From assembly GCA_014377495.1 (NCBI GenBank), contig JACMPN010000084.1:1-26507 (forward strand): a stretch of DNA of 26,507 nucleotides, in the 5' to 3' direction. This document shows positions 1-7,358 of the stretch, one piece after another; position 1 is the stretch's first letter, and each line of letters opens with the position of its first letter. A model generated the notes under the pieces. That model saw only the letters and a list, made by a program, of their open reading frames with translations, was not told the origin of the DNA and ran no database searches. A program made the position numbers and the translations under genes. This stretch comes from Candidatus Sericytochromatia bacterium (GTDB taxonomy: Bacteria > Cyanobacteriota > Sericytochromatia > JACMPN01).

Positions 1-1
1 G

Positions 2-385
2 CCTGCCGCCACAGGAGCGCCATTTACCCCCCTGCTGGGACGGCATCCTTCGTCCCCGACCCAGACCTACGAAGACCGCATGTTCAATGCGGAGGCCCGG
101 GACTTCGTGCTCGCCAAGCTGGACTTCAAAGAGGGACTGCGGTTCTCCAAATACGGCAACACCGTCTTTGAAGCGTCCCCGTCTGCCGGCAAGGTGACCC
201 TCCTGGAGCAGGGCACGGGTGGCGTCGGGCGAGTCCAGCTCTACAAGCTGGAAGGCTCGAATGTGAACTTCGACACCATCGCCGGTGAAATGAAGATGGC
301 CGAGCACATGTACGACGGCCTCGCCAATGTCCTCGAAGTCCGCTACTCGATGATCGACACCATGTTCCATTACCTGATTCCGTAA
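2..385 (+). CDS. Flagellar basal-body rod/hook-family protein, C-terminal fragment
   Basis: The frame is open from the left edge to the TAA at 383-385, so the true start lies outside the window. The ATG at 80 is in frame but falls inside the conserved region. The visible ~127 residues resemble the C-terminal end of FlgE/FlgF/FlgG proteins: a GL..SKYGNT stretch where FlgG has GL...GxN, then a GVGRVQLYKLEGSNV segment matching the G-x-G-x6-LExSNV signature, then EM plus a helical tail (AEHMYDGLANVLEVR) like the coiled-coil D0 helix. In the family this helix packs in the rod or hook, outside the inner membrane. The gene converges on mnmE with only 14 nt between stops. A second member of the family lies at 6305. 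Which rod or hook subunit this is cannot be told from the fragment; family membership is by motif only. Confidence 0.55.
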   Translation, partial: PAATGAPFTPLLGRHPSSPTQTYEDRMFNAEARDFVLAKLDFKEGLRFSKYGNTVFEASPSAGKVTLLEQGTGGVGRVQLYKLEGSNVNFDTIAGEMKMAEHMYDGLANVLEVRYSMIDTMFHYLIP

Positions 386-399
386 CGGTCACACAACCT

Positions 400-1719
400 T
401 TACTTGCCGACGCAAAAACGGCCAAACACTTCGTCGAGGACCGACTCGCTGAAGCTGTCGCCGCTGACGTCGCTAACGGCCTGCAGGGCCGCCCGCAAAT
501 CGATGGTCAGGCAATCCAGGTGCAGGCCGGCATGCGCCGCGGCCACGGCCTGATCCAGATTCTCCAGGGCCCGGACCAGACAGGCCCGGTGGCGGGCATT
601 GATTGCCGCCAGGGTCGGCGGGGCCAAGCCTGTGACAAGCCGGGCGCGCAGGGTCGCCTCCAGCCCCGGCAGCCCGTCGCCCGTCAGCGCCCACACAGGC
701 ACCGGGTCCGGCACCATCGCCGACCCCACATCCGCCTTGTTCGCCACGATCAGATACGGGCCCGCAATCCCGTCCCGGATGGCGGTATCCTCGCCCGTCA
801 GGCCGACGCTGCCGTCCACGACCAGCACCGTGAGCATCGCTTCCGCCATCGCCGCCCGGCTGCGGTCGATCCCCAGGCGTTCCACCGGATCGTCCGCTTC
901 ACGGATCCCGGCGGTGTCGACCAGTTGGACGAGCAGCCCATCCAGGTCACAGGCTTCCGCCAGCGTGTCGCGGGTCGTGCCCGCATAGGGCGTGACGATG
1001 GCCCGCTCGTGGCGGAGCAGGGCATTGAGCAGGCTGGACTTGCCGACGTTCGGCCGGCCGACGAGGGCGACGGTCGCCCCATGACGGTAGATCTGACCGG
1101 CCGTGGAGGTGGCGATCAGGGCCCGCACGGCGGTGACGATGGTGGCCACCTGGCCGTGAAACCAGTCCGGTGACGGCGTCTCCACCTCATCCGGGAAATC
1201 GATGCCGGCTTCCAGATGGGCGACCAGCGTCATCAGCGACTCGCGCACCTGTTTCAGCGGTGCGGTCAGACCACCGGCCAGCACGCTCATCGCCTGCTGG
1301 GCCCCTGCGGCCGTCCGGGCGGCGATCAAATCACCCACCGCTTCGGCTTGGGTGAGGTCGAGCTTGCCGTTGATCACGGCCCGCCGGGTGAACTCTCCGG
1401 CGAGGGCCAGATCCGCCCCGGCCTCAATGAAGCGATCCAGGACGCGGGCCGTGACGTAGGCACCGCCGTGGCCCTGAAACTCGACCGTATCCTCGCCCGT
1501 GTAGGAGCCGGGACCGGGTAGCCAGAGGATCAGGCCCTCATCGACGACGGTGCCGTCGCTGGCGAGGAGCTGGCCGAAATGGGCGTGGCGCGGCTGCCAG
1601 TCACCCCGCAACCGCACGCAGGATCGGGCGATGGCCAACGCCTCGGGACCGCTGACGCGGACGATCGCCACCCCGCCAACGCCCGGAGGCGTGGCGATGG
1701 CGGCGATCGTCGTCCACAT
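400..1719 (-). CDS. mnmE: tRNA uridine-5-carboxymethylaminomethyl modification GTPase MnmE
   Basis: MnmE works with MnmG to modify the wobble uridine (U34) of certain tRNAs, using GTP and a folate-derived carbon. The 439-residue product has the full family layout. The folate-binding N-terminus starts IAAIATPPGVGGVAIVRVSG. A helical domain follows, with an inserted G domain: G1 GRPNVGKS at 221-228, G2 TPYAGTTRD at 243-251, G3 DTAGI at 268-272 and G4 NKAD at 327-330. The C-terminal CxGK motif (CVGK) forms the last four residues and carries the conserved Cys. The length is slightly below the usual ~450. It is last in the minus-strand block after jag, with a 25-nt gap. The ribosome site ahead of the ATG is weak, so translation may depend on the upstream gene. 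Nothing looks broken. Confidence 0.97.
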   Translation of the reverse strand: MWTTIAAIATPPGVGGVAIVRVSGPEALAIARSCVRLRGDWQPRHAHFGQLLASDGTVVDEGLILWLPGPGSYTGEDTVEFQGHGGAYVTARVLDRFIEAGADLALAGEFTRRAVINGKLDLTQAEAVGDLIAARTAAGAQQAMSVLAGGLTAPLKQVRESLMTLVAHLEAGIDFPDEVETPSPDWFHGQVATIVTAVRALIATSTAGQIYRHGATVALVGRPNVGKSSLLNALLRHERAIVTPYAGTTRDTLAEACDLDGLLVQLVDTAGIREADDPVERLGIDRSRAAMAEAMLTVLVVDGSVGLTGEDTAIRDGIAGPYLIVANKADVGSAMVPDPVPVWALTGDGLPGLEATLRARLVTGLAPPTLAAINARHRACLVRALENLDQAVAAAHAGLHLDCLTIDLRAALQAVSDVSGDSFSESVLDEVFGRFCVGK

Positions 1720-1744
1720 TTAGAAGCAATCCCGACTCAGGCGG

Positions 1745-2785
1745 TTACCACCGGTCGGCAGGTCCGGGCTCCGTGTATTCCACTTCGTCGTTGTCTACCC
1801 AGGGGTTGGCAACGGGACGGAACACGGGCTGATCCTTGACCCAGGGCTGGTTGGATTCTTCCACGGCTTCCCAGGACGGGTTGCCGGAGATGGGCTTGAC
1901 CTGCTGGTTGTCGTCCATCCAGGCGCGGGCTTCGGCCGGGATGTCGCGGGTGTAACCCCAGCGGTCGACCCCACCGCCGGGACCGCCGGGCCGGGGGCCG
2001 GGGGCCACAGGGCCATGTCCACCGGGACGGGGACCGGGGGCAATGGGACCGACAGGACCGCGGCCCGGCGGCGCCGGCGGACGCGGTGCGCCCTGGTAAC
2101 GGTCGTCGGAGCGGGCGGCAGGGGCAGAGTCCGGATAACGGGGGCGGGTATCGCCCCCCTGCCGGGGGATCCGTTGACCAGCACCTTCGGCGGCCGGCCG
2201 GGGGGCATTGCGGTCACGCAACGGCCCCCGGGCATCACTGCGCATGCTGCCACGGTGGTCGGGCTGGGCCTCGGGACGGGCCTGGGCGAGCGGCGGGGCG
2301 CCGGCCGGGATGATCACGATGCGCCGGTAGGGATCTTCACCGATCGACTCGGTGGACAGCTCCGGATAGGTCTGGATCGTCAGATGGATGATCCGCCGCT
2401 CGGCGGCCGTCATCGGCTTGAGCTCGACGCGGCGACCGCCCTGCATGGCCTGCTCGGCGACGCGGTGGGCGATCTCCTCGAGCCGCTCGATGCTGCGTTG
2501 GCGATAGTCACCGATGTCGACGAAGACGCGGAACTTGGCACTGCGCACGACGGAGTTGATCAGGTGCTGCAGGGCGTTGAGGGTCTGCCCCTTGCGGCCG
2601 ATCAGGGTGCCGCCTTCGGTGCTGTCGACCGACAGGAGGATCTGGGTCTCCTCGATGCACCCGGTCACCACATTGGGTAGCCCCAGCGCCCGCAGGAACT
2701 CCTGCAAGGTCTCGATGCCAATGGCCATTTCGGCTTGGCCGTCGCTACCGTCATCGATGTCTTGATCTTGCTCGGCGTCTGCCAT
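1745..2785 (-). CDS. jag: KH-R3H RNA-binding protein Jag/KhpB with long disordered tail
   Basis: Jag (KhpB/EloR) is an RNA-binding protein encoded next to yidC in many bacteria and linked in firmicutes to control of cell elongation. The KH domain lies at about 20-95, with the GxxG loop GRKG at 63-66 followed by QTLNALQHL. The R3H domain lies at about 96-160, with the R-x3-H motif in AAERRIIHLTI at 127-137. Two features are odd. The N-terminal Jag_N domain common in the family is absent; only ~20 acidic residues precede the KH domain. Residues 161-346 form a Pro/Gly/Arg-rich, apparently disordered tail with a duplicated APGPRPGG unit and an acidic, Trp-rich end. AGGAGG sits 8 nt before the ATG (complement of 2794-2799), giving a firm start. 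Confidence 0.9.
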   Translation of the reverse strand: MADAEQDQDIDDGSDGQAEMAIGIETLQEFLRALGLPNVVTGCIEETQILLSVDSTEGGTLIGRKGQTLNALQHLINSVVRSAKFRVFVDIGDYRQRSIERLEEIAHRVAEQAMQGGRRVELKPMTAAERRIIHLTIQTYPELSTESIGEDPYRRIVIIPAGAPPLAQARPEAQPDHRGSMRSDARGPLRDRNAPRPAAEGAGQRIPRQGGDTRPRYPDSAPAARSDDRYQGAPRPPAPPGRGPVGPIAPGPRPGGHGPVAPGPRPGGPGGGVDRWGYTRDIPAEARAWMDDNQQVKPISGNPSWEAVEESNQPWVKDQPVFRPVANPWVDNDEVEYTEPGPADRW

Positions 2786-2874
2786 CGTGTATGCCTCCTA
2801 GGGTGACTGCTTGTTTTCGTCGGGTGGGTAGGCAAAATGAGGCAGGACCCCCCCGCGCGGCTGAGCCCAACTAG

Positions 2875-2895
2875 CGGCGGAACCGGCCCGCCGCC
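2875..2895. other. GC-rich hairpin between yidC and jag
   Basis: GCGGCGG (2875-2881) pairs with CCGCCGC (2889-2895) across a 7-nt loop. It lies in the 158-nt gap between yidC and jag, the largest gap in the minus-strand block. There is no T-run, so it is more likely a processing or attenuation structure, or chance in GC-rich DNA, than a full terminator. Confidence 0.3.
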
Positions 2896-2943
2896 ACTGT
2901 CTATTCTGCACATCGTACCTCGAAAGGCGGGTGAGGTGCGGGA

Positions 2944-3684
2944 TCAGGGCTTCTTCTTGGAACCCTTGGACTCGGGCTCGGCCAGCGGCGGGGCGGGGGT
3001 CACGGCGGTGGTGTCCATGCCACGGCGCATCCACATGTTCTGACCGACGGTGAGGAAGTTGCTGAAGACGATGTACAGCAGCACGCCCGCCGGGATCGGG
3101 AACATGATGAAGGTGCCCGTGATCATGATCGGCATCATCACCAGCATCTGCTTCTGCACCGGGTCGGTGGGTCCGCTGGACGACATGGTCTGCTTCTGGG
3201 ACCACCAGGTGGTCACGCCGAAGAGGGCGACCATGACGAGGATGTCCCAGTTGATCGTGCCTTTGTCCCAGACACCCTGGCGGGAGAGGTCCTGGATGAA
3301 GAACCAGCCGGGGTGACCGCCGGCGGTGAGCATCTTCTGGAAGTGCGCGCCGACGAGGGCGGAATACAGGGCAAAGAGGAACGGCAACTGCACGATCAGC
3401 GGCAGGCACCCGCCGAAGGGGTTGACCTTGTGCTCCGAGTAGAGGGCCATCACCTTCTTGTTCAGCTCTTCGGGCTTGCCCTTGTAGCGTTCCTGCAGCT
3501 CTTTGAGGCGGGGCTGGATCTTCTGCATGGCCATCATGCTGCGGAACTGGGTCACCGTCAGCGGCATCAGGGCCAGCTTGATGACCAGGGTGAGGCAGAT
3601 GATCGCCCAGCCGTATGAACCGGTCAGGTTGTAAAAAAGCACCAGAATGGGGATCATCAGGTGTTCGACGAGGAAGTCAATCAT
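2944..3684 (-). CDS. yidC: Membrane protein insertase YidC/Oxa1 (short form)
   Basis: YidC inserts and folds inner-membrane proteins, alone or with SecYEG. The 246 residues cover only the conserved Oxa1 core. There is no N-terminal anchor plus ~300-residue periplasmic domain as in Proteobacteria, so the form resembles Gram-positive and cyanobacterial/Alb3 proteins. Visible family landmarks are the first core helix, the cytoplasmic hairpin (about 45-88: QFRSMMAMQKIQPRLKELQ, then KKVMALYSEHKVNPFGGC) and the following LPLIVQLPFLFALY helix. Further membrane segments lie near 145-160, 182-200 and 200-215. Lys36 stands where E. coli has the groove arginine R366; Lys also occurs there in other phyla. 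The Lys-rich C-terminus (KGSKKKP) fits ribosome contact. It starts 6 nt after the yidD stop. Confidence 0.95.
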   Translation of the reverse strand: MIDFLVEHLMIPILVLFYNLTGSYGWAIICLTLVIKLALMPLTVTQFRSMMAMQKIQPRLKELQERYKGKPEELNKKVMALYSEHKVNPFGGCLPLIVQLPFLFALYSALVGAHFQKMLTAGGHPGWFFIQDLSRQGVWDKGTINWDILVMVALFGVTTWWSQKQTMSSSGPTDPVQKQMLVMMPIMITGTFIMFPIPAGVLLYIVFSNFLTVGQNMWMRRGMDTTAVTPAPPLAEPESKGSKKKP

Positions 3685-3690
3685 GGTTCG

Positions 3691-3939
3691 TTAAGTCCTG
3701 TTGGGCGCGGCCGTGTGCCGCGTCGGGACGGGATCGAGTCCGCCCGCATGCAGGGGATGACATCGCGACAGGCGCCGTACCGTGTACAGCAGGCCCCGCC
3801 CCGGTCCCCATACCTCGATGGCCTCAGCCGCATACCGAGAGCAGCTCGGATAGAAACGGCAATTTTGGCCTAGAAACGGCGAAATCCGCCAATACAAGCG
3901 GATCAGCGCCAAAAGTCCGGTCGTCAGCCAGCGGTTCAC
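3691..3939 (-). CDS. yidD: Membrane protein insertion efficiency factor YidD
   Basis: YidD is a small membrane-associated protein that helps YidC-dependent insertion. The 82-residue product has all family signatures: an amphipathic N-terminus (LIRLYWRISPFLG), the Cys-rich CRFYPSCSRYA motif at about 27-37 and RLSRCHPLHAGGLDPVP at about 57-73. The start codon is GTG at 3937-3939. It overlaps the rnpA stop as GTGA, which points to translational coupling. The position between rnpA and yidC is the standard one. Confidence 0.95.
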   Translation of the reverse strand: MNRWLTTGLLALIRLYWRISPFLGQNCRFYPSCSRYAAEAIEVWGPGRGLLYTVRRLSRCHPLHAGGLDPVPTRHTAAPNRT

Positions 3940-4331
3940 AGCGTGAGCGCCACCGGACGTTCCACGTCTGGACTGGGCTTGAGCCAGCCGGACGTCTGCA
4001 GCAGATTCGTCATGCCGGCGGCGATCTGGGCGTAGGTCGCCCTGACTGCTGCCGGCCGGACGACCCAGACCATCAGGACCGGCGGTCCTGATCGCCGCGC
4101 CAAAAGACGGTACGCCTCGCGCACCCGTCTTTTGGCCAGATTCCGATCGTGCGCCTTGCCGACCTTTTTGCTGGCCACAAAGCCAGCCCGGGGCGCTGCC
4201 GAGTCCGGCTGGGCCGGCTCCTGCAGAGGCAAGACGTAAAGGATCATCAGCGGATGTGCGTAGGATCTCCCATGACGGTAAACCCGCTGGAAGTCCCGGC
4301 TCGCCAAGAGCCGTTCAGGCCTGGGCAGCAT
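3936..4331 (-). CDS. rnpA: Ribonuclease P protein component
   Basis: RnpA is the protein subunit of RNase P, which trims the 5' leader of pre-tRNAs together with the RNA subunit (not in this window). The 131 residues begin LPRPERLLASRDFQRVYRHG, a typical N-terminus (L.....F..V...G). They carry the RNR signature at about 56-76 (KKVGKAHDRN then KRRVREAYR), the basic helix that contacts RNase P RNA and the tRNA leader. GAGGAG at 4341-4346 (complement) lies 9 nt before the ATG and supports the start. It follows rpmH by 35 nt and overlaps yidD by 4 nt. Confidence 0.95.
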   Translation of the reverse strand: MLPRPERLLASRDFQRVYRHGRSYAHPLMILYVLPLQEPAQPDSAAPRAGFVASKKVGKAHDRNLAKRRVREAYRLLARRSGPPVLMVWVVRPAAVRATYAQIAAGMTNLLQTSGWLKPSPDVERPVALTL

Positions 4332-4366
4332 CCGTATCCGCTCCTCTAAAGTTCACTGGGCTCCGC

Positions 4367-4507
4367 TTAGGCTGCCGAAGCGAGCTTTTTGCGGCCCTTG
4401 GCCCGACGGGCCTTGATGACGCGGCGACCGCCGACGGTCTCCATGCGGACGAGGAAACCATGCGTTTTGGCACGGTGACGCTTGCTGGGTTGATAGGGTC
4501 TTTTCAT
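4367..4507 (-). CDS. rpmH: 50S ribosomal protein L34
   Basis: A 46-residue product, MKRPYQPSKRHRAKTHGF followed by a basic tail ending KKLASAA, is an unmistakable bacterial L34: the KRPYQPS start, the K..HGF..RM core and the RR..KARR.KGRK region. L34 is a structural protein of the large ribosomal subunit. An AAAGGA ribosome site lies about 11 nt before the ATG. It is first in the minus-strand block and divergent from dnaA across 240 bp. I saw no convincing sigma-70 promoter on this strand. Confidence 0.97.
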   Translation of the reverse strand: MKRPYQPSKRHRAKTHGFLVRMETVGGRRVIKARRAKGRKKLASAA

Positions 4508-4531
4508 TGTTCTAGTGATCCTTTCGCTTCG

Positions 4532-4560
4532 TTGCTAAGGGACAGCCGGTTTGCTATGAT
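4532..4560 (+). promoter_or_regulatory. Putative sigma-70 promoter of dnaA
   Basis: TTGCTA (4532-4537), 17 bp, TATGAT (4555-4560), with an extended -10 TGC directly before the hexamer. Predicted transcription start is near 4567, giving a dnaA leader of about 180 nt. No consensus DnaA box was seen in this leader, so autorepression by DnaA here is not evident. Confidence 0.65.
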
Positions 4561-4747
4561 GCATGTCCGCTCGCGTTTTCAGGCTTTTTGCACACCGCAA
4601 ACCCTGGTGTCCACTCAGTCCGAGCCCTCGTTCGAAGATCCCAACTGAGACAACCTCATCATTCTACGCCACACCCGGTTGGGTGCAAAGTAGGGCCTCG
4701 CGCTCGCCGTAACCCCAACATAGTCAGCAAGCACCAAGGAGACCGAG

Positions 4748-6082
4748 ATGGAGCTGGATGAGATCTGGCGCAAAGCCCTCGTCATACTTGAGGCTCGCCT
4801 GAGCCGGCCCAGCTTTGAAGCCCTCGTCAAACCGGCCCAGCCGATCACGCTGGAAGACAACCTCCTGGTCGTCCACACCCCGAATGACTTTTCCCGGGAC
4901 TGGCTGAGCACCAAGTACGTCAACGACATCACCGAGGCCGTCTGCGCCGCGGCCGGCACCCCCATCCGGGTCACCTTCATCACCGACGGCAACATGAACG
5001 CCCCCGCCGACGACTCCAACATCGCCGAGCCCGATCCCGCCGACGCCGAGCCCCGCGTCGCGGCGGTCGGCCGCCTGAACAACCTGAACCCGAAATACAC
5101 CTTCGGCAGCTTCGTCGTCGGCAACCACTCCCGCTTCGCCCACGCGGCGGCCATGCGGGTCGCCGAGGCACCGGCCACCGCCTACAACCCCCTCTTCATT
5201 TATGGCGGCGTCGGCCTGGGCAAGACCCACCTGATGCACGCGATCGGTCAGTCGCTGCTCCAGCACAAGCCCACCGCCAAGATCGTCTACCTCAGCTCCG
5301 AGCGCTTCACCAACGACATGATCGCCTCGATCCGCGAACAGAAGCAGGCGGAGTTCCGCAACCGCTACCGCTCGGTCGACCTCCTGCTCATCGACGACAT
5401 CCAGTTCATCGAAGGCAAGGAAGGCACGCAGGAAGAGTTCTTCCATACGTTCAATGCGTTGCACGAGGCCGGCAAACAGTTCGTCATCAGCTCCGACCGG
5501 CCCCCCAAGGACATCCCCGAGCTCGAGGCCCGGCTGCGCAGCCGCTTCGAGTGGGGCCTCGTCACGGACATCCAGCCGCCTGATCTGGAGACGCGCATGG
5601 CCATCCTCCAGAAAAAGGCCGCCCTCGACGGGCTGCAGGTGGGCAACGACGTCCTGGAATACATCGCCAACCAGCACCGCAACAACGTCCGGGAACTGGA
5701 AGGCGCCTTCATCCGGGTGATGGCCTATGCCAGCCTGACCAACGCCGCCGTCACCGTCGGCCTCGCCCAGCAGACCTTGGGGGCGCAGTTCATCAAGGAA
5801 ATCACCCTCGACACGATCAAGCAGCTGGTCAGTGACCATTTCCGCATCGAGATGGCGGAATTGCTCAGCACGGGCCGGCAGCGGGACATGACCTGGGCCC
5901 GTCAGGTGGGCATGTACCTGGCTCGCGAGCTGACCTCCAGCAGCCTGCCCAAGGTCGGCGATGCCTTCGGCGGTCGGGACCACACGACGGTGATGCACGC
6001 CTACGAAAAGGTCAAAAAGATCGTCGCCGCCAACCCCGAGGTGAAGCGCGAAGTGGATGAGCTGATCCGCAAATTGCACTGA
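4748..6082 (+). CDS. dnaA: Chromosomal replication initiator protein DnaA
   Basis: DnaA binds DnaA boxes at oriC and, in its ATP form, melts the unwinding element and helps load DnaB. The 444 residues show all four domains. Domain I (about 1-80) has W7 and the FEALVKP..... pattern. A short Pro/Asp-rich linker (about 82-108) is domain II. The AAA+ domain III begins NPKYTFGSFVVG, with Walker A GGVGLGKT at 153-160 and Walker B LLLIDDIQF at 212-220. The C-terminal domain IV carries the DNA-binding signature GGRDHTTVMHAYEKV at 408-422. AAGGAG at 4736-4741 is 6 nt before the ATG. Unusually, dnaN is not next to it: about 5.1 kb with four unrelated genes lies between, and the box array sits beside dnaN. 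Confidence 0.98.
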   Translation: MELDEIWRKALVILEARLSRPSFEALVKPAQPITLEDNLLVVHTPNDFSRDWLSTKYVNDITEAVCAAAGTPIRVTFITDGNMNAPADDSNIAEPDPADAEPRVAAVGRLNNLNPKYTFGSFVVGNHSRFAHAAAMRVAEAPATAYNPLFIYGGVGLGKTHLMHAIGQSLLQHKPTAKIVYLSSERFTNDMIASIREQKQAEFRNRYRSVDLLLIDDIQFIEGKEGTQEEFFHTFNALHEAGKQFVISSDRPPKDIPELEARLRSRFEWGLVTDIQPPDLETRMAILQKKAALDGLQVGNDVLEYIANQHRNNVRELEGAFIRVMAYASLTNAAVTVGLAQQTLGAQFIKEITLDTIKQLVSDHFRIEMAELLSTGRQRDMTWARQVGMYLARELTSSSLPKVGDAFGGRDHTTVMHAYEKVKKIVAANPEVKREVDELIRKLH

Positions 6083-6086
6083 CGCC

Positions 6087-6124
6087 AAGCCGGCTCTGCC
6101 AGCCGGTTTCAAAAATAAACCGGC
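6087..6124 (+). terminator. Two mutually exclusive hairpins after dnaA
   Basis: Hairpin A: 6087-6095 pairs with 6101-6109 (core CCGGCT/AGCCGG, with one G-U) over a CTGCC loop. Hairpin B: GCCGGTTT (6102-6109) pairs with AAACCGGC (6117-6124). The 3' arm of A is the 5' arm of B, so only one can form at a time. They lie 5-42 nt after the dnaA stop. No long T-run follows, so termination strength is uncertain. Confidence 0.45.
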
Positions 6125-6265
6125 CCACGCGGGCAAGGTTGTCCCCACACAAGGCGATAGAGACGCTGGATGCGTGTGCCTGAGCGCTTCCCACCGTTTC
6201 ATGCATTTAATGTGCATTTCACGGATCTGTGGTCGAACCGGCACTTGTCCCCTTGGTAAGATCAA

Positions 6266-6287
6266 CGGACCAAGCCCTGCTGGTCCG
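6266..6287 (+). other. Hairpin in leader of the flagellar gene
   Basis: CGGACCA (6266-6272) and TGGTCCG (6281-6287) pair around an 8-nt loop, ending 17 nt before the ATG at 6305. It could influence translation or mRNA stability, or be the end of an upstream transcript. The rest of the 6125-6265 gap shows a TGCATTT repeat (two copies near 6203 and 6214) and no firm promoter; TAAGAT at 6257-6262 is only a weak -10. Confidence 0.35.
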
Positions 6288-6304
6288 GAGTCGAGGTTCC
6301 ATCC

Positions 6305-7216
6305 ATGCCGATCAATGAATACGCCACAGTTGACAGCTTTTACTCCCTGTCGAAATGGATCGGCGACCTGAACAATCAGGCCAAAAACAGCGCCTCCCCC
6401 GGCTACAAGGCCGATCGGGTCACGTTCACGGGCGGGGCCACCAGCATCGCCCCGAGACCGGGCGGCCAGTCGGTGCAGACCGGCGAAGGGTCGCTGTCTA
6501 TCATCAACTACACCGATTTCTCCCAGGGCAAGATCGCCGGCAGCTACCGGCCCTATCATCTGGCCGTCAAGGGTGACGGTTTCTTCACCCTTGTCCCGCC
6601 CACCGGCATCAACAAAACGACTGGCGCTTATGTCTCCGTAGCAGGCGACAAGCTGCTCGTCACCCGGGACGGCGAGTTCAAACGGGACGCCGGAGGTCTG
6701 CTCGTCCACACCCGGACGGGGATGTACCTGGCGACCACTGACTATAACGGTGCCGGCTGGACAGCGAACGGCATCCGGGCCGTCTACGACAACAGCGCCG
6801 GTGTGGCCGCCCCGCCGGCAATGAACCGGGCCGTCAGCCTGACGAATTACTTCTCCCAGGACATGGTGGCGGCGACTGTGGCCGCCAACGGCACGACGGC
6901 GCTGGGCCAACCGATCCAGTCGCTGCTGCGCTTTCCCGGCGACACGAAGTACCTGAGCGCCACCAAAACGAACCCCACCGTCTTCGACTTCGGCCACGTG
7001 CCGGGTGTCCTCTTCCACGACACGCGGATCACGACGATGGGGACCAGCTCCGTCGTCAACTCGCTGATCGTCCCGATGGCCCTCGAAAACTCCAACGCCC
7101 CCATCGAGCAGATGGCCCCGGAACTGGCCCAGGCACAGCGGATGTACGACAACCTGACCAAGATCCTCTCCGCCCGCAAAAGCAACTTCGAACTGCTGAC
7201 CAGCCTCTTCCGCTAA
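6305..7216 (+). CDS. Flagellar hook/basal-body rod family protein (FlgE/F/G-like)
   Basis: The 303 residues have the layout of the flagellar axial protein family. An N-terminal helix ends in NSASPGYKADRVTF (28-41), the equivalent of N..T.GYK...F. A central D1 segment, HLAVKGDGFFTLVPP (about 85-99), matches LAI.G.GFF.V, and LLVTRDGEFKRDAGGLLV matches Y.R.G.F..D..G.L. The C-terminal helix MALENSNAPIEQMAPELAQAQRMYDN corresponds to LE.SNV....M..M. Such proteins are exported by the flagellar type III system and assemble as rod or hook. The LENSN variant and the divergent middle prevent a choice between FlgE, FlgF and FlgG. GAGG at 6293-6296 lies 8 nt before the ATG. It is isolated from other flagellar genes here except for the fragment at the left edge. 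Confidence 0.8.
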   Translation: MPINEYATVDSFYSLSKWIGDLNNQAKNSASPGYKADRVTFTGGATSIAPRPGGQSVQTGEGSLSIINYTDFSQGKIAGSYRPYHLAVKGDGFFTLVPPTGINKTTGAYVSVAGDKLLVTRDGEFKRDAGGLLVHTRTGMYLATTDYNGAGWTANGIRAVYDNSAGVAAPPAMNRAVSLTNYFSQDMVAATVAANGTTALGQPIQSLLRFPGDTKYLSATKTNPTVFDFGHVPGVLFHDTRITTMGTSSVVNSLIVPMALENSNAPIEQMAPELAQAQRMYDNLTKILSARKSNFELLTSLFR

Positions 7217-7225
7217 GGCGATTCC

Positions 7226-7262
7226 AAGACGGTCCTGCCGGTGCGACCGGCGGGGCCGTCTT
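7226..7262 (+). terminator. Strong hairpin terminator after the flagellar gene
   Basis: A 16-bp stem (7226-7241 with 7247-7262; outer arms AAGACGG/CCGTCTT) closes on a TGCGA loop. The two non-Watson-Crick positions are G-U in plus-strand RNA but would be A-C in minus-strand RNA, so the structure is built for plus transcription. Only a short T-poor tail (TTGCGTT) follows. Confidence 0.65.
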
Positions 7263-7358
7263 GCGTTCCGCGATCCGGCCAACCCGCCGCCATCAGCCAA
7301 TCGTCGGCTCATCATCGACGTGTGCTAGTCTGCCCTCCCACAGGGGGAGATACGGCTG

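Noticed and set aside
4724..7315. An 863-codon minus-strand open frame across dnaA and the flagellar gene
   Set aside because: It is antisense to two confidently identified genes. Long antisense frames are expected where codons are GC-rich at the third position, and its translation is repetitive in Gly/Val/Asp with no family motif.
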